A DNA stretch of 64,000 nt from VXPQ01 sp964608315 (GTDB lineage: Bacteria; Bacteroidota; Rhodothermia; Rhodothermales; VXPQ01): positions 62,001 to 126,000 of the forward strand of contig CAZSNF010000004.1 in the NCBI GenBank assembly GCA_964608315.1. The letters are read 5' to 3'. Numbering within the stretch: position 1 is the stretch's first letter; each line of letters begins with the position of its first letter. The position numbers were made by a program, and so were the translations under genes. The notes under the pieces were generated by a model. That model was not told the origin of the DNA. It saw nothing but the letters and a program-made list of their open reading frames with translations, and ran no database searches. Below, in pieces: positions 9,360-19,322 of this stretch.

Positions 9360-9455
9360 TGTTTGTCAAGGACACTCTGATTAAATCTGCTTCGATCAGC
9401 GCTTCGCGTTCGCACGTAAAGAACATCATGATAGCGTCGTTGAAATCAGCAGAAA
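9360..9455 (-). repeat. ~90-bp dispersed repeat containing copy d of the short repeat
   Basis: Read on the minus strand, this starts with GATTTCAACGACGC, passes GCGAACGCGAAGCG and GCTGATCGAAGC, and ends with TTAATCAGAGTGTCC. The first half recurs at 29050-29108 and the second at 43195-43228. It overlaps the first codons of the UnbV gene that starts at 9428. Confidence 0.55.
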
Positions 9456-12400
9456 ACGTGCGGTTGCGATGCGTCGCGGCGCTTCCCGTTCTTTTTTTCA
9501 TGGCTGGATGCTCCGGGCCGCAGGAAGCGCCTTCGGGCGACCGTCTCTTCACCCTGATTCCTTCTTCCTGGTCCGGCGTCCGCTTCGAGAATCGACTACG
9601 CCCTACCGAATCCTTCAATGTGTTTACGTACCGAAATTATTTCAACGGCGGCGGAGTGGGGATCGCCGACCTGAACGGCGACGGGTTGCGCGACCTGGTG
9701 TTGACCGCCAATCAGGCGCCGGATCGGCTGTATCTGAACAAGGGCGCGTTCCGGTTCGATGACGTGACGGGCCGGGCCGGCATGGAGAGCGGGCGCGGCT
9801 GGTCCACCGGCGTGAGTATCGCCGACGTGAACGGAGATGGTTTGCCGGACATCTACATCTGCCGGTCGGGCAGTCCCGCCGGGGACGATCAGGCCAATCT
9901 GCTTTTTATCAACGAGGGACCGGATGCCGACGGCGTACCCCGTTTCGAGGAGCGAGCCGCCGCCTGGGGGCTCGACGACACGGGATTTTCCGTCCATGCG
10001 GCGTTTTTCGATTACGACGGGGACGGGGACCTGGATATGTACCTCGTCAACAATTCGCCGCGCGAAGTGAGCAGTTTCGGTCTGCGCAACATACGCGACA
10101 GCCGCCATGAGGGCGGGGGCGATAAACTGTATCGGAACGATGGAGCGATTTTTGCGGACGCGAGCGCCGAAGCGGGCGTGTACGGGAGCGAGATCGCATT
10201 CGGACTGGATGTGGTAGCCAGCGATTTCGATGCGGACGGCTGGCTCGATCTGTATGTGTCCAACGATTTCTTCGAGCGCGATTATTTCTACCGGAACAAT
10301 GGGGACGGGACCTTTACCGAAGCGCTGGAGGAGCATTTTTCCTCGATCAGCCTTTCCTCCATGGGGAACGACGCCGCCGACATGGACAACGACGGACGTA
10401 CGGATTTGTACGTAACGGATATGCTTCCGGCAGACGATTACCGGCTCAAGACCACGGGCAGCCACGAGTCCTGGGATATCTACCGGGAAAAAGTGGAAAA
10501 CGGATTTTATCACCAGTTCACCCGCAATACGTTGCAGTACAATCGCGGCGACGGCGCGTTCAGCGACATAGGCCCCATCGCGGGCGTGGCGGCCACTGAC
10601 TGGAGCTGGAGCGCCCTGATTGTTGACCTGGATATGGATGGGCGCAAGGACATTCTGGTCACCAACGGGGTGTACCGGGACGTGATCGATCAGGATTTCA
10701 TGGCGTTCTTCGCCGGAGAAATCCAGCGCATGGCGCGCGAGCGCGCCGACAAACTCGATTACCTCGAATTGCTGGAGCGCATGCCGTCGGAGCCGATCCC
10801 CAATGTGGTTTTCCGGGGGAACGGGGATCGTACGTTCACCGATAAAACAGTGGAATGGGGTCTGGATACGCCCGCGTTTTCCAATGGGGCGGCGTATGGC
10901 GATCTGGATAACGACGGCGACCTGGATCTAGTGGTCAACAATATCGATGAAGAGGTTTTCATATACCGGAACGAAGCGGATACGCTGCATGCGTATCGTT
11001 TTTTGCAGGTTGCCCTCGCAGGGCAGGACGCCAACCGCTTTGGCGTGGGCGCCAGGGTCACCGTATGGCAGGGCAAAACGCCTCTCGTTCAGGAGCAGAC
11101 GCCTTCGCGCGGCTTTCAGTCCACGGTGGATCATGTGCTGACCTTCGGGCTCGGGACGGGCGCTGCCGATTCGGTGGAGGTCCGGTGGCCGGATGGCCGG
11201 CGGCAGGTTCTCGAACAACCTGTGGTAAATAGTCTGCTCACCCTGCGACAAGAGGAGGCGGTCGCTGCGCCGCCTGTTGCGCGCGCCGGAGCGCCGCCGC
11301 GTTTTTCGGATGAGACGGAAACGTCCGGGTTGGCGTTCGTGCATGCGGAAAACGACTTCGTCGATTTCGACCGGGAATTGCTGCCGCTTCGCATGCTTTC
11401 CACCGAAGGTCCGCGTTTTGCCGTGGGCGATGTGGACGGGGATGGCCTCGACGACGTATATGTGGGCGGCGCCAAGGACTCGCCGGGCGGACTGTTCAGG
11501 CAGCGGCCCGGCGGGCGTTTCGAGGCGCTGGCCGCCGCGCCGTTTGCCGCCGACGCCATCTCCGAAGATGTCGACGCCGCCTTTTTCGATGCGGACGGAG
11601 ACGGCGATCTCGACTTGTATGTGGCGAGCGGGGGCAGCGAATACTCCGAGCTGGCCCCGGCGCTCCGGGATCGTCTGTATCTGAACGACGGCGCCGGGCG
11701 TTTCGCCAGGGCGCCGGATGCATTGCCTTCCCTGTATGCGAGCAGCGCCTGCGTGGTCTCTGCCGACTACGATCTGGACGGGGATATGGACTTGTTCGTG
11801 GGGGCGCGTTCGATTCCGTGGCAGTACGGGCTCGACCCCGCGAGCGCGCTGCTCCGTAACGATGGACAGGGGCGTTTTACCGACGCGACCGGGGAGGTCG
11901 CTCCGGCCTTGCGGCGTATCGGCATGGTGACGGACGCCGTATGGGCCGATGTAAACGACGACGCGAGGCCGGACCTTGTCGTGGCGGGCGAATGGATGCC
12001 CATCACGATATTTCTGAACGAAGGAGGGCTGGTTCCGCAATCGGGAAACGGCCTGGACAAGAGTCACGGGTGGTGGAACCGCCTGCTTGCCGGGGACATG
12101 GACGGGGACGGCGATATGGATTTTGTAGCGGGCAATCTCGGCCTGAACACCGTACTGCATGCTTCGGACGAGGAACCGCTCACGATGCACGTGAACGATT
12201 TCGACCGGAACGGGCGCATCGACCAGGTGATCTCCCTGTACCGGAACGGAGTCGCCTACCCGATGCCTCTTCGCCAGGACCTGTTCCGGCAACTCCCGAT
12301 GCTCGAAACCCGTTTTCCCCGTTTTGCGGACTATGCCGGTACGCCCCTTGCAGAGGTTTTTACGCCGGAGGAACGCTCGTCTTCGGTGGTCCGGCATGCC

Positions 12401-12763
12401 CACACGCTGGCCACCTCGTATATCGAGAACCGGGGCGACGGGACGTTTTCCCTGCGCCCCTTGCCGTTCGAGGCGCAGCTGGCGCCGGTTTATGCGCTAC
12501 TTTCCGGAGATTACGATCAGGACGGGCGCAGGGACCTGCTCATGGCCGGCAATTTTTACGCCGCCAGGCCCGAGATCGGCCGGATGGACGCGGGGTACGG
12601 CCTGTTCCTTCGGGGCGACGGGGCGGGCGCGTTCGCGCCGGTTCCGATCGCGGACAGCGGTTTTCGCGTGCCGGGGCAAGCGCGGGACATGGCCCTGGTC
12701 GCCGACCGCCTCATTGCGATCGCCATGAACGACGGCCCCGTACAGGTGATTTCGGTACGCTGA
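9428..12763 (+). CDS. VCBS/FG-GAP repeat lipoprotein with ASPIC/UnbV domain (CRTAC1-like), first of two
   Basis: The chosen start (ATG 9428) gives 1111 residues with a lipobox ending at Cys28; GTG at 9458 is an alternative. The open frame extends to 9083 but through repeat DNA, so that extension was rejected. The protein has many FG-GAP/VCBS blades with DxDGDGxxD-type calcium loops (for example DLNGDGLRDLVL, DYDGDGDLDMYLVN). A central ASPIC/UnbV domain (GVGARVTVW, then SVEVRWPDGRRQ) is followed by more blades. Such proteins are exported beta-propellers often found near SusC/SusD pairs. It overlaps the next, homologous gene by one base. The function is unknown; surface binding or adhesion is inferred. 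Confidence 0.85.
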   Translation: MIASLKSAENVRLRCVAALPVLFFMAGCSGPQEAPSGDRLFTLIPSSWSGVRFENRLRPTESFNVFTYRNYFNGGGVGIADLNGDGLRDLVLTANQAPDRLYLNKGAFRFDDVTGRAGMESGRGWSTGVSIADVNGDGLPDIYICRSGSPAGDDQANLLFINEGPDADGVPRFEERAAAWGLDDTGFSVHAAFFDYDGDGDLDMYLVNNSPREVSSFGLRNIRDSRHEGGGDKLYRNDGAIFADASAEAGVYGSEIAFGLDVVASDFDADGWLDLYVSNDFFERDYFYRNNGDGTFTEALEEHFSSISLSSMGNDAADMDNDGRTDLYVTDMLPADDYRLKTTGSHESWDIYREKVENGFYHQFTRNTLQYNRGDGAFSDIGPIAGVAATDWSWSALIVDLDMDGRKDILVTNGVYRDVIDQDFMAFFAGEIQRMARERADKLDYLELLERMPSEPIPNVVFRGNGDRTFTDKTVEWGLDTPAFSNGAAYGDLDNDGDLDLVVNNIDEEVFIYRNEADTLHAYRFLQVALAGQDANRFGVGARVTVWQGKTPLVQEQTPSRGFQSTVDHVLTFGLGTGAADSVEVRWPDGRRQVLEQPVVNSLLTLRQEEAVAAPPVARAGAPPRFSDETETSGLAFVHAENDFVDFDRELLPLRMLSTEGPRFAVGDVDGDGLDDVYVGGAKDSPGGLFRQRPGGRFEALAAAPFAADAISEDVDAAFFDADGDGDLDLYVASGGSEYSELAPALRDRLYLNDGAGRFARAPDALPSLYASSACVVSADYDLDGDMDLFVGARSIPWQYGLDPASALLRNDGQGRFTDATGEVAPALRRIGMVTDAVWADVNDDARPDLVVAGEWMPITIFLNEGGLVPQSGNGLDKSHGWWNRLLAGDMDGDGDMDFVAGNLGLNTVLHASDEEPLTMHVNDFDRNGRIDQVISLYRNGVAYPMPLRQDLFRQLPMLETRFPRFADYAGTPLAEVFTPEERSSSVVRHAHTLATSYIENRGDGTFSLRPLPFEAQLAPVYALLSGDYDQDGRRDLLMAGNFYAARPEIGRMDAGYGLFLRGDGAGAFAPVPIADSGFRVPGQARDMALVADRLIAIAMNDGPVQVISVR

Positions 12764-15700
12764 TGCGCCCTGTGGCATTCATACGATCGCTTGTGCATGG
12801 CTTTGCGCCCGTTCGGGTTTCCGGCGCATGGATCGCGGTCATCCTTGCCGTGCTGCTTGCGGGCTGTACCCGGGATACGCTCTTCAAGCGGCTTTCGCCG
12901 CAGGACACGGGCATCGGGTTCCGCAACGACCTGCCTGCGGACACGACATTCAACATTCTCAATTATCTGTATTACTACGACGGCGGCGGCGTGGCCGCGG
13001 GCGACGTGAACGGGGACGGTCTCATCGATCTGTATTTCACGGCGAGCGCGCTGTCCAACAGACTGTACCTGAACCGGGGCGATTTCCGGTTCGAGGACGC
13101 GACCGATCAGGCAGGCGTTGCGGGAGAAGGGGACTGGACGAAAGGGGTCGCCATGGCGGACGTGAACGGCGACGGCCTGCTCGACATCTATGTGTCCAAC
13201 GTGGCTTATCTGGACAAGCAGGGCAGGAACGAACTGTTCATCAACCGCGGCGACGGCGCGTTCACGGATCAGGCCGCCGCGTACGGTCTGGCGCATGAGG
13301 GGTTTTCCACGCAGGCGGCGTTTTTCGACTACGACGGGGATGGGGACCTCGACATGTACCTCCTCAATCATTCCCTGCATGTCGAGGATACCTACGGCCC
13401 CGACACGCTTCGATACGAACGCCATCCCCGGGCGGGGGACAAGCTTTTTCGGAACGACGGGGGCTTTTTCACCGACGTCAGCGATTCGGCCGGGATATAC
13501 GGCGGGCGGATCGGCTACGGGTTGGGCGTGGCGGCAAGCGATCTCGACAACGACGGGTGCCCGGACCTCTTCGTTTCCAACGATTTTCACGAGCACGATT
13601 ACCTGTACTACAATAACTGCGACGGCACGTTCACGGAGTCGATCCGGACGGCCATGGGGCACGCCAGCCGCGCTTCCATGGGGAACGACGCGGCCGATTT
13701 CAATAACGACGGCCGGATCGATATCGTGGTGCTCGACATGCTGCCGGAGCGCCAGGAATACCGCAACCGGTCGGATATCGGGGAGTCCCGGGAGATATAC
13801 GATCTCAAGCGCCGCTTCGGATACCATCACCAGGTCGCGCGCAATACGCTGCAACTCAACCGGGGTCTGCGCCGCTTCAGCGAAATCGGCTATCTGGCCG
13901 GGATCGAAGCCACCGACTGGAGCTGGGGGAGCCTGTTCGCCGATCTCGACCACGACGGCAGGCAGGATCTTTTCGTGACCAACGGCATCCCGCGCCGTCC
14001 GAACGATATGGATTATGCGCAGTTCGCAGCGGCTCCGGGGGTACAGGCCGCCCTTGCGCGGGAAATCACGCCGGAAACGTATGCGTTGATCGAACGCATG
14101 CCGGAAGTGCGCATCGCCAATTACGCTTTTCGCAACGATGGGGAATTGTCCTTCACGAACCAAACGCGCGCATGGGGCCTGGACGACCCGGGTTTTTCCA
14201 ACGGGGCCGTATACGCCGATCTCGACAACGACGGCGATCTCGATCTTGTCGTCAACAATATCGACGAGCCTGCGGCGGTCTACGAGAATCGTTCGGACCG
14301 CTTCCCTGATCGCCATTATCTGCAGGTGCGCCTCGAAGGCCAGGGACCGAATACGGCGGGCATCGGGACGAAAGTGATGCTCTACGCCGGAGGCGGCATG
14401 CAGATGCGGGAGCACATGCCTGTCCGGGGATGGCAATCGTCCGTGGATCCCCGCCTGCACATAGGCCTCGGCGCCCGGGCGCGCGCGGACAGCCTGCTTG
14501 TGGTCTGGCCCGACGGCCGCCGCCAGACCCTGACCGACGTGGCGGCGGACCGGATGATTGTGCTCCGGCAGGAGGATGCTGCGGAAGTTCATCGTCCCGC
14601 ACCGCAGCCCGATCCGCTTTTCGAAGAGGTTACCTCGTTGCTGGATTTTGACTTCCGGCACGAAGAAAATGCGTACTTCGATTTCAACCGGGAAGGGCTG
14701 ATGCCCCACAAAATCTCGACGGAGGGACCCGCCCTTGCCGCGGGCGACGTGAATGGGGACGGGCGTGCGGATATTTTCGCAGGCGGAGCGAAAAGGCAGG
14801 CCGCGCGTCTTTTCCTGCAGCAGGCTGACGGGCGTTTTGCTTCGGTTTCCGACGCGTTGTGGCGGGCGGACAGCCTGCATGAAGACGTGGACGCCGCTTT
14901 CTTCGACGCCAACGGGGATGGGGCCCTGGACCTGTACGTCGTGAGCGGGGGCAATGAGTACTGGGGACAGGCCGACGCGCTGCTCGACCGTCTGTATATC
15001 GGCGACGGAACGGGCGGCTTTGTGCGCGACCCCGATGCGCTGCCGCCTAACTACGTGAACGGATGTTGCGTGGCGCCCCGCGATTTCGACGGGGATGGGG
15101 ATATGGACCTGTTTGTCGGAGGGCGGGTGGAGGCCAATAACTACGGGGAGATTCCGTACAGTTATCTTCTGGAGAACGACGGGTCCGGGATATTCGCCGA
15201 TGTGACGGAGACCTGTGCCCCGGGGTTGTCCCGGGCCGGTATGGTGAGCGGGGCCGCCTGGACCGACTACGACAGCGATGGGCTGGACGATCTCGTCGTA
15301 GCGGGCGAGTGGACGCCCGTGCGCGTGTTTGCGCAGCGGAACGGACGGTTCGTGGAACAGGAAACCCCGGGATTAGCGGGCTCCGAAGGCTGGTGGCAGG
15401 ACATTGCGGTCGAGGATATGGACGACGACGGCGACCCCGACCTGATCCTGGGCAACCTCGGGCGCAACTCGTCCGTGCGGGCGGATCGGGAGGCGCCGGC
15501 CCTGATGTACATCCGGGACTTCGACGGAGACGGGAATACGGATCATATCCTGACGGTCATGCGGGACGGGGGCAGATACCCCATCGCCACCCGCGACGAG
15601 ATCATCTTCCAGATGCCTTCGCTGTTGCGCGCGTTTCCCACGTACGCCGATTTCGGGGAAGGGCGCTATGAGGACCTGTTCACGGATGAGGAGCGCGCCG

Positions 15701-16098
15701 GCGCCCTCGTCAGGCAGGCGAACACCTTCGCCAGCGCATGGGCGGAAAACCTCGGCGACGGGTCGTTCACCCTGCGCGAATTGCCCGCAGAGGCCCAGTT
15801 TTCGCCGGTATACGCCATCCTGCCGGGGGATTTCGACAATGATGGGCGCAAGGACCTGATCCTCGGCGGCAATTTTTACGGGGTGCGGCCTTCGCGGGGA
15901 CGATACGACGCCGGCTATGGTCTCCTGCTCCGGGGGGACGGACAAGGCGGTTTCGAGGCGGTCGATCCTGCCGAAAGCCACCTGTTGCTGGAGGGGGAAG
16001 TGCGCGCCTTGCGCCTCGTTCCGCACGAGCGCGGTCCGCTGCTTTTCGTCGCCCGCAGCGACGATACGGTCAAGGCGCTGCGTTCGCGCTCCCGGTAG
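12763..16098 (+). CDS. VCBS/FG-GAP repeat lipoprotein with ASPIC/UnbV domain, second of two
   Basis: This gene also encodes 1111 residues and has the same architecture as its upstream neighbour: an N-terminal lipobox ending at Cys35, FG-GAP blades with DYDGDGDLDMYLLN-type calcium loops, an ASPIC/UnbV segment (SLLVVWPDGRRQ), and a second propeller. The start ATG 12763 shares its A with the TGA stop of the first gene, so the two are translationally coupled. The open frame extends to 11941 inside the first gene, but the coupled start followed directly by a signal peptide is far more convincing. The pair looks like a tandem duplication that has diverged. Its partner or ligand is unknown. Confidence 0.85.
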   Translation: MRPVAFIRSLVHGFAPVRVSGAWIAVILAVLLAGCTRDTLFKRLSPQDTGIGFRNDLPADTTFNILNYLYYYDGGGVAAGDVNGDGLIDLYFTASALSNRLYLNRGDFRFEDATDQAGVAGEGDWTKGVAMADVNGDGLLDIYVSNVAYLDKQGRNELFINRGDGAFTDQAAAYGLAHEGFSTQAAFFDYDGDGDLDMYLLNHSLHVEDTYGPDTLRYERHPRAGDKLFRNDGGFFTDVSDSAGIYGGRIGYGLGVAASDLDNDGCPDLFVSNDFHEHDYLYYNNCDGTFTESIRTAMGHASRASMGNDAADFNNDGRIDIVVLDMLPERQEYRNRSDIGESREIYDLKRRFGYHHQVARNTLQLNRGLRRFSEIGYLAGIEATDWSWGSLFADLDHDGRQDLFVTNGIPRRPNDMDYAQFAAAPGVQAALAREITPETYALIERMPEVRIANYAFRNDGELSFTNQTRAWGLDDPGFSNGAVYADLDNDGDLDLVVNNIDEPAAVYENRSDRFPDRHYLQVRLEGQGPNTAGIGTKVMLYAGGGMQMREHMPVRGWQSSVDPRLHIGLGARARADSLLVVWPDGRRQTLTDVAADRMIVLRQEDAAEVHRPAPQPDPLFEEVTSLLDFDFRHEENAYFDFNREGLMPHKISTEGPALAAGDVNGDGRADIFAGGAKRQAARLFLQQADGRFASVSDALWRADSLHEDVDAAFFDANGDGALDLYVVSGGNEYWGQADALLDRLYIGDGTGGFVRDPDALPPNYVNGCCVAPRDFDGDGDMDLFVGGRVEANNYGEIPYSYLLENDGSGIFADVTETCAPGLSRAGMVSGAAWTDYDSDGLDDLVVAGEWTPVRVFAQRNGRFVEQETPGLAGSEGWWQDIAVEDMDDDGDPDLILGNLGRNSSVRADREAPALMYIRDFDGDGNTDHILTVMRDGGRYPIATRDEIIFQMPSLLRAFPTYADFGEGRYEDLFTDEERAGALVRQANTFASAWAENLGDGSFTLRELPAEAQFSPVYAILPGDFDNDGRKDLILGGNFYGVRPSRGRYDAGYGLLLRGDGQGGFEAVDPAESHLLLEGEVRALRLVPHERGPLLFVARSDDTVKALRSRSR

Positions 16099-16558
16099 CT
16101 TTTCCGGTGCATCTGTCCGCGATGGAGCAGGATGCTTCCGCAACGGTCGCGACGATTCGGCGGTAGCGGGTAAACGGGGGCTTGGTTACTCCCCTACCCC
16201 TCTTACATCTCGCCCCCCAATACCCCGAACCACCTCTGCTTTCTCCGAGGCCGAATTCGAATTGCATACTGGTGCAGCAGGGGGATCAAGGGCGCCTTTA
16301 ATCAGGATGTCCTATGCCTTTTTGAGTAAAAATTACTCCGAAGGGGTGAAAACGGATCATTGGGGCCCGGCGAGTTCAGCTAACGCGCTGTCGCCGCGTA
16401 CGGCGGCGAGGGCTACCTTCGCCTCGGACGCAAGACTGTGGGTTCTGCGTGTTCGTTTGTATATAACCCCCTGATTTCGACAACTTCAAAAAATAAACAA
16501 GTTATTTTCACTGGCGTACCCACCCTTCTCTGATCAAACCACATTGAGATAAATTGCG
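16099..16558. other. 460-bp intergenic region with decayed sequence
   Basis: No intact gene is visible. On the minus strand around 16140-16176 a short stretch resembles the fragment at 19323-19460 (both encode a TRYRRI/YRYRRI...VTV-like segment). A dispersed repeat copy lies at 16297-16313 and a TGAGTAAA...TTACTC dyad at 16323-16338. The last ~100 bp are AT-rich and probably hold the promoter of the next gene. Confidence 0.5.
16297..16313 (+). repeat. Dispersed repeat, copy p (degenerate)
   Basis: TTTAATCAGGATGTCCT matches the complement of copy d (TTTAATCAGAGTGTCCT) at 15 of 17 positions. Confidence 0.4.
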
Positions 16559-17758
16559 ATGGAATACAAAGGCGACTCCCCGGACCGGTCGGTTGGCCGA
16601 AGAGATTTTATTAAAGGCAGTATGATATTGTTTGCGGGCCTGAGTTTGGGTTCGGCCAGGCTCATGGCTCAAGTAACAGCGGCCAAAGGAGATACCACTC
16701 AAATTGAACCGGATGGTTATTTCACGCTTGGAAAAGAGAATGGACACTGGTGGTTGATCACCCCTGAGGGCAAACCGTTCTTTTCCATGGGGCTGAATCA
16801 TATCGATCCCGCCAGTCTGCGATACCCGGAAAACATAGACATCTGGCGCGAGAAATACGGAGGCAGCACTCTTCGCTGGATCCGGGAATCCCTTGTCCCA
16901 AACCTGAGATACTGGGGCTTCAACACGGTCGGATGGGTGCAAGAGGTGACGGTGCGGCAATGGCGGCATTCCCGGGCCTTTACCGTGGACGAATACCGGG
17001 CTCTGGAAATGCCCTACTGTCACCTGCTACCCTTCACTGAGTCCCACCAGTGGGAAAAACATACGGTTCATTACGACTTCCGGAGTGAGGAATGGAAAGA
17101 GTGGTGCGACTACGTAGCCAGGGATCAATGCGCCGAACTGAGCGACGACCCCAACCTGATAGGATATTTCTACAGCGATTGCCCAACCTGGATTCACCAC
17201 CGACCCGGGAACCAGTGGCGGGGTCCCATCTTCGATCCGGATCGTCTCAAAACCGAGGCCGGCCGCAAAGAACTGACCGAATTGGCCCGCAGCTATTATA
17301 AGACCACCCACGACGCCATCCGACGCTACGACAAACGCCATTTGATTCTGGGCGATCGCTACGAAGCCAATGCTCCCATCGCGATGGAAGTCATTCAGGC
17401 CGCCTTGCCGCTTGTCGACGTGCTTTCATTCCAGGACTTCCGTGATCCCGTGAACCATTTGAAAGAGTGGCATGAGAAGACGGAAAAACCGGTGCTGCTG
17501 GCCGACGCCGCCAGGATTAAATGGGATACCCATCCGGGTGAGTTTACTCGCAACGACGGCGCATGGTATGCAGAGACTCTGGCAGAGTTATTCAGAAATC
17601 CGGGATGTATCGGTTTTCATCTCTGCGGAGCCTACCAACGCAATAAGGCTCGCCGCTACGGACTGCTCGATGAAAGGGAAAATCCTGATTCGGAGCATGT
17701 GGAAGTAATGAAGGAAGCCAATCAGCGGATCACGAAATTGCTGGAAAGCCAGTTTTAA
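16559..17758 (+). CDS. Tat-exported glycoside-hydrolase-like (agarase-like) TIM-barrel protein
   Basis: A 399-residue protein with a twin-arginine signal (GRRDFIKG, about residues 13-20, then a hydrophobic stretch to residue 38). The mature N-terminus (GHWWLITPEGKPFFSMGLNH) strongly resembles the entry of agarase-like clan GH-A glycosidases. The segments DPNLIGYFYSDCP and KPVLLADAARIKW sit where the beta-4 acid/base and beta-7 nucleophile Glu would be expected, but both carry Asp. It may act on a polysaccharide with altered catalytic residues, or be non-catalytic. The base composition looks less GC-rich than its neighbours, which suggests acquisition by transfer. It is the only plus-strand gene between the UnbV pair and the minus-strand outer-membrane protein. 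Confidence 0.65.
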   Translation: MEYKGDSPDRSVGRRDFIKGSMILFAGLSLGSARLMAQVTAAKGDTTQIEPDGYFTLGKENGHWWLITPEGKPFFSMGLNHIDPASLRYPENIDIWREKYGGSTLRWIRESLVPNLRYWGFNTVGWVQEVTVRQWRHSRAFTVDEYRALEMPYCHLLPFTESHQWEKHTVHYDFRSEEWKEWCDYVARDQCAELSDDPNLIGYFYSDCPTWIHHRPGNQWRGPIFDPDRLKTEAGRKELTELARSYYKTTHDAIRRYDKRHLILGDRYEANAPIAMEVIQAALPLVDVLSFQDFRDPVNHLKEWHEKTEKPVLLADAARIKWDTHPGEFTRNDGAWYAETLAELFRNPGCIGFHLCGAYQRNKARRYGLLDERENPDSEHVEVMKEANQRITKLLESQF

Positions 17759-17830
17759 TCCAAGTATCTCTAAACCGCTTCATGCATGTTTCCTGAAACG
17801 CTTCTCCATGGCGGCCTTGCGCGAAACGGC

Positions 17831-19105
17831 TCAGAATCGCGTGTTGACGATGTTGGCGAAGTCGGATCCGAACGTATACGAGAGGGCAATGGATCCGGAG
17901 AGTTCGAAGTCCGTCGCCAGTTCGCGTTGTTGCAGCAGGATTTCTTCCAGGGAGGCGCTACCGGCCGGAAGCGCCAGTTGATCCTGGACCATTTCGAAAT
18001 CTCCCCGTATGCGGAGCGACAACCCTTCCAGCAGCCGCACCGAAACGTACCCGAAGAATTCGGCGCTGCGCCTGGTTGTGTCATGGAAATAATGGGACCC
18101 TTCTATGCCTCCGTAGATATCGCCCCACGGCTGGCGGATCGCCACGGAAGCTTCGAGGCGTTGTTGCAGGAGCGTTTCCTGCGTCTCGTCGAAGATGGTT
18201 CGCTCGAAGTAATCCGCATAGGAGGCCCCGAGTCTGTACGTGATGGTTATGGCGCGGCGCGTGGCCTGATCGTAGGGCAGTACGCTGTACTCGACGCCCG
18301 GCGCTATTTCGCCCCAGTGCCGGAGATTCCGGTCGTTTCGGGTCACGTAGTCTCCGAAGAGGCCCGCCGACCAGTGCGGTCCGAGGCTCCGGATGGCGTA
18401 ACTGTCGAAGCCGTGCCGGGAGATGCTGCTTCTGACGTCCGATTCGTTCTCTCGCTTGATCTTCACCAGGTCGTAATTGAAGTAGGGGCGCAGGCGTATT
18501 TTCCATTGTTCGCTCACGTGATCGGCGAAAAAGCCCCAGCGGGAGTCGAACACCGTCCGGTTGGATTCTTTTTCGAGCTCGATGCCTCCTGCGTAGGCCG
18601 TGAAGACCCAGCGCCTCCAGGCGTCGCGCGTTTGCGTGGCGCCCGCGCCTGTGTTTTCTCTGGAATAGTCCAGTGAAAATCCGGAGATGGATTGCGCTTG
18701 TGCGACATAAGGCACGAGGCCCAGCCGGATCGCTGCGTTTACAGCCTCGCGGGCCTCGTCGTTGGTTGCGTTCTGGTCTATTGTATGCTCGAACGTGTAC
18801 TCGACGCTGGCGTAATCGCCGCGCCCCAGAAACGAAAGCTGGTACTGCCGCCCGTTGCTTCCCGTACGCTGATCGGTGATGAATACATGCACGTCGGCCT
18901 GTTCCGGGTCGCGCACGTAGTTCACGAAGGTGATTTCGCTGCGGATGTGGTTGAAGTCGCAGCGGTCGCAATCCAGATAGACGCGCAACGCATTGCTTGC
19001 CGGGAGGGCGGCGTGCAACGTGTCGGGCGAGATGTCCTGCGCCGCCAGCGGGGCAGGAAGGGCAAGGCATCCCCAGAGGAGTAGCCGGCGAAGGACATGG
19101 CGCAT
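17831..19105 (-). CDS. Predicted beta-barrel outer-membrane protein, function unknown
   Basis: The start at 19105 (MRHVLRRLLLW) gives 424 residues and a clean signal peptide cut after ALA-type residues near 22; the open frame begins 12 codons earlier. The N-terminal part contains YLDCDRCDFNHIRSEI and a VNYVRDPEQADVHVFIT segment, a pattern seen in uncharacterised Bacteroidota and Acidobacteria envelope proteins. The rest alternates short amphipathic strands with many Tyr and Arg residues and ends in a terminal Phe (NTRF), as in outer-membrane barrels. It is transcribed alone. No enzyme motif was found. Confidence 0.7.
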   Translation of the reverse strand: MRHVLRRLLLWGCLALPAPLAAQDISPDTLHAALPASNALRVYLDCDRCDFNHIRSEITFVNYVRDPEQADVHVFITDQRTGSNGRQYQLSFLGRGDYASVEYTFEHTIDQNATNDEAREAVNAAIRLGLVPYVAQAQSISGFSLDYSRENTGAGATQTRDAWRRWVFTAYAGGIELEKESNRTVFDSRWGFFADHVSEQWKIRLRPYFNYDLVKIKRENESDVRSSISRHGFDSYAIRSLGPHWSAGLFGDYVTRNDRNLRHWGEIAPGVEYSVLPYDQATRRAITITYRLGASYADYFERTIFDETQETLLQQRLEASVAIRQPWGDIYGGIEGSHYFHDTTRRSAEFFGYVSVRLLEGLSLRIRGDFEMVQDQLALPAGSASLEEILLQQRELATDFELSGSIALSYTFGSDFANIVNTRF

Positions 19106-19322
19106 GGTCCATTTCCGGGAGCAAGAGAGGTAAGGCATCACTGGCGTTTCTTTACTTTTTTCAATTTTCTTTACTTTCAGGATTTATCCTTGCTTTTGGA
19201 ATTTATCCCGGAAACGGATCGGGTGCGAGCCGCCGTGCGCCGGTTGCAGGGGCTATGCAGGGGTTTCCTTTGCGAACAGGGAGTGGCCGAGGTCCATTAC
19301 GATATCCGTATTGCCCGCACCA

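Larger units (their letters stand above)
8958..9427. other. Repeat-filled intergenic region between divergent genes
   Basis: This 470-bp gap separates the divergent receptor (-) and first UnbV (+) genes. It contains two copies of the dispersed repeat, a 259-bp cassette bounded by an 18-bp inverted repeat, and part of a ~90-bp repeat shared with 29050-29147. No convincing gene lies inside; the open frame running through it from 9083 is an accidental extension of the downstream gene. Confidence 0.6.

Noticed and set aside
9083..9427. N-terminal extension of the first UnbV gene
   Set aside because: It runs through an inverted-repeat cassette and places a lipobox deep inside the protein. The start at 9428 gives a normal signal peptide.
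11941..12762. N-terminal extension of the second UnbV gene
   Set aside because: It would overlap the first UnbV gene by 822 bp in another frame; the TGATG junction with a signal peptide is far better.
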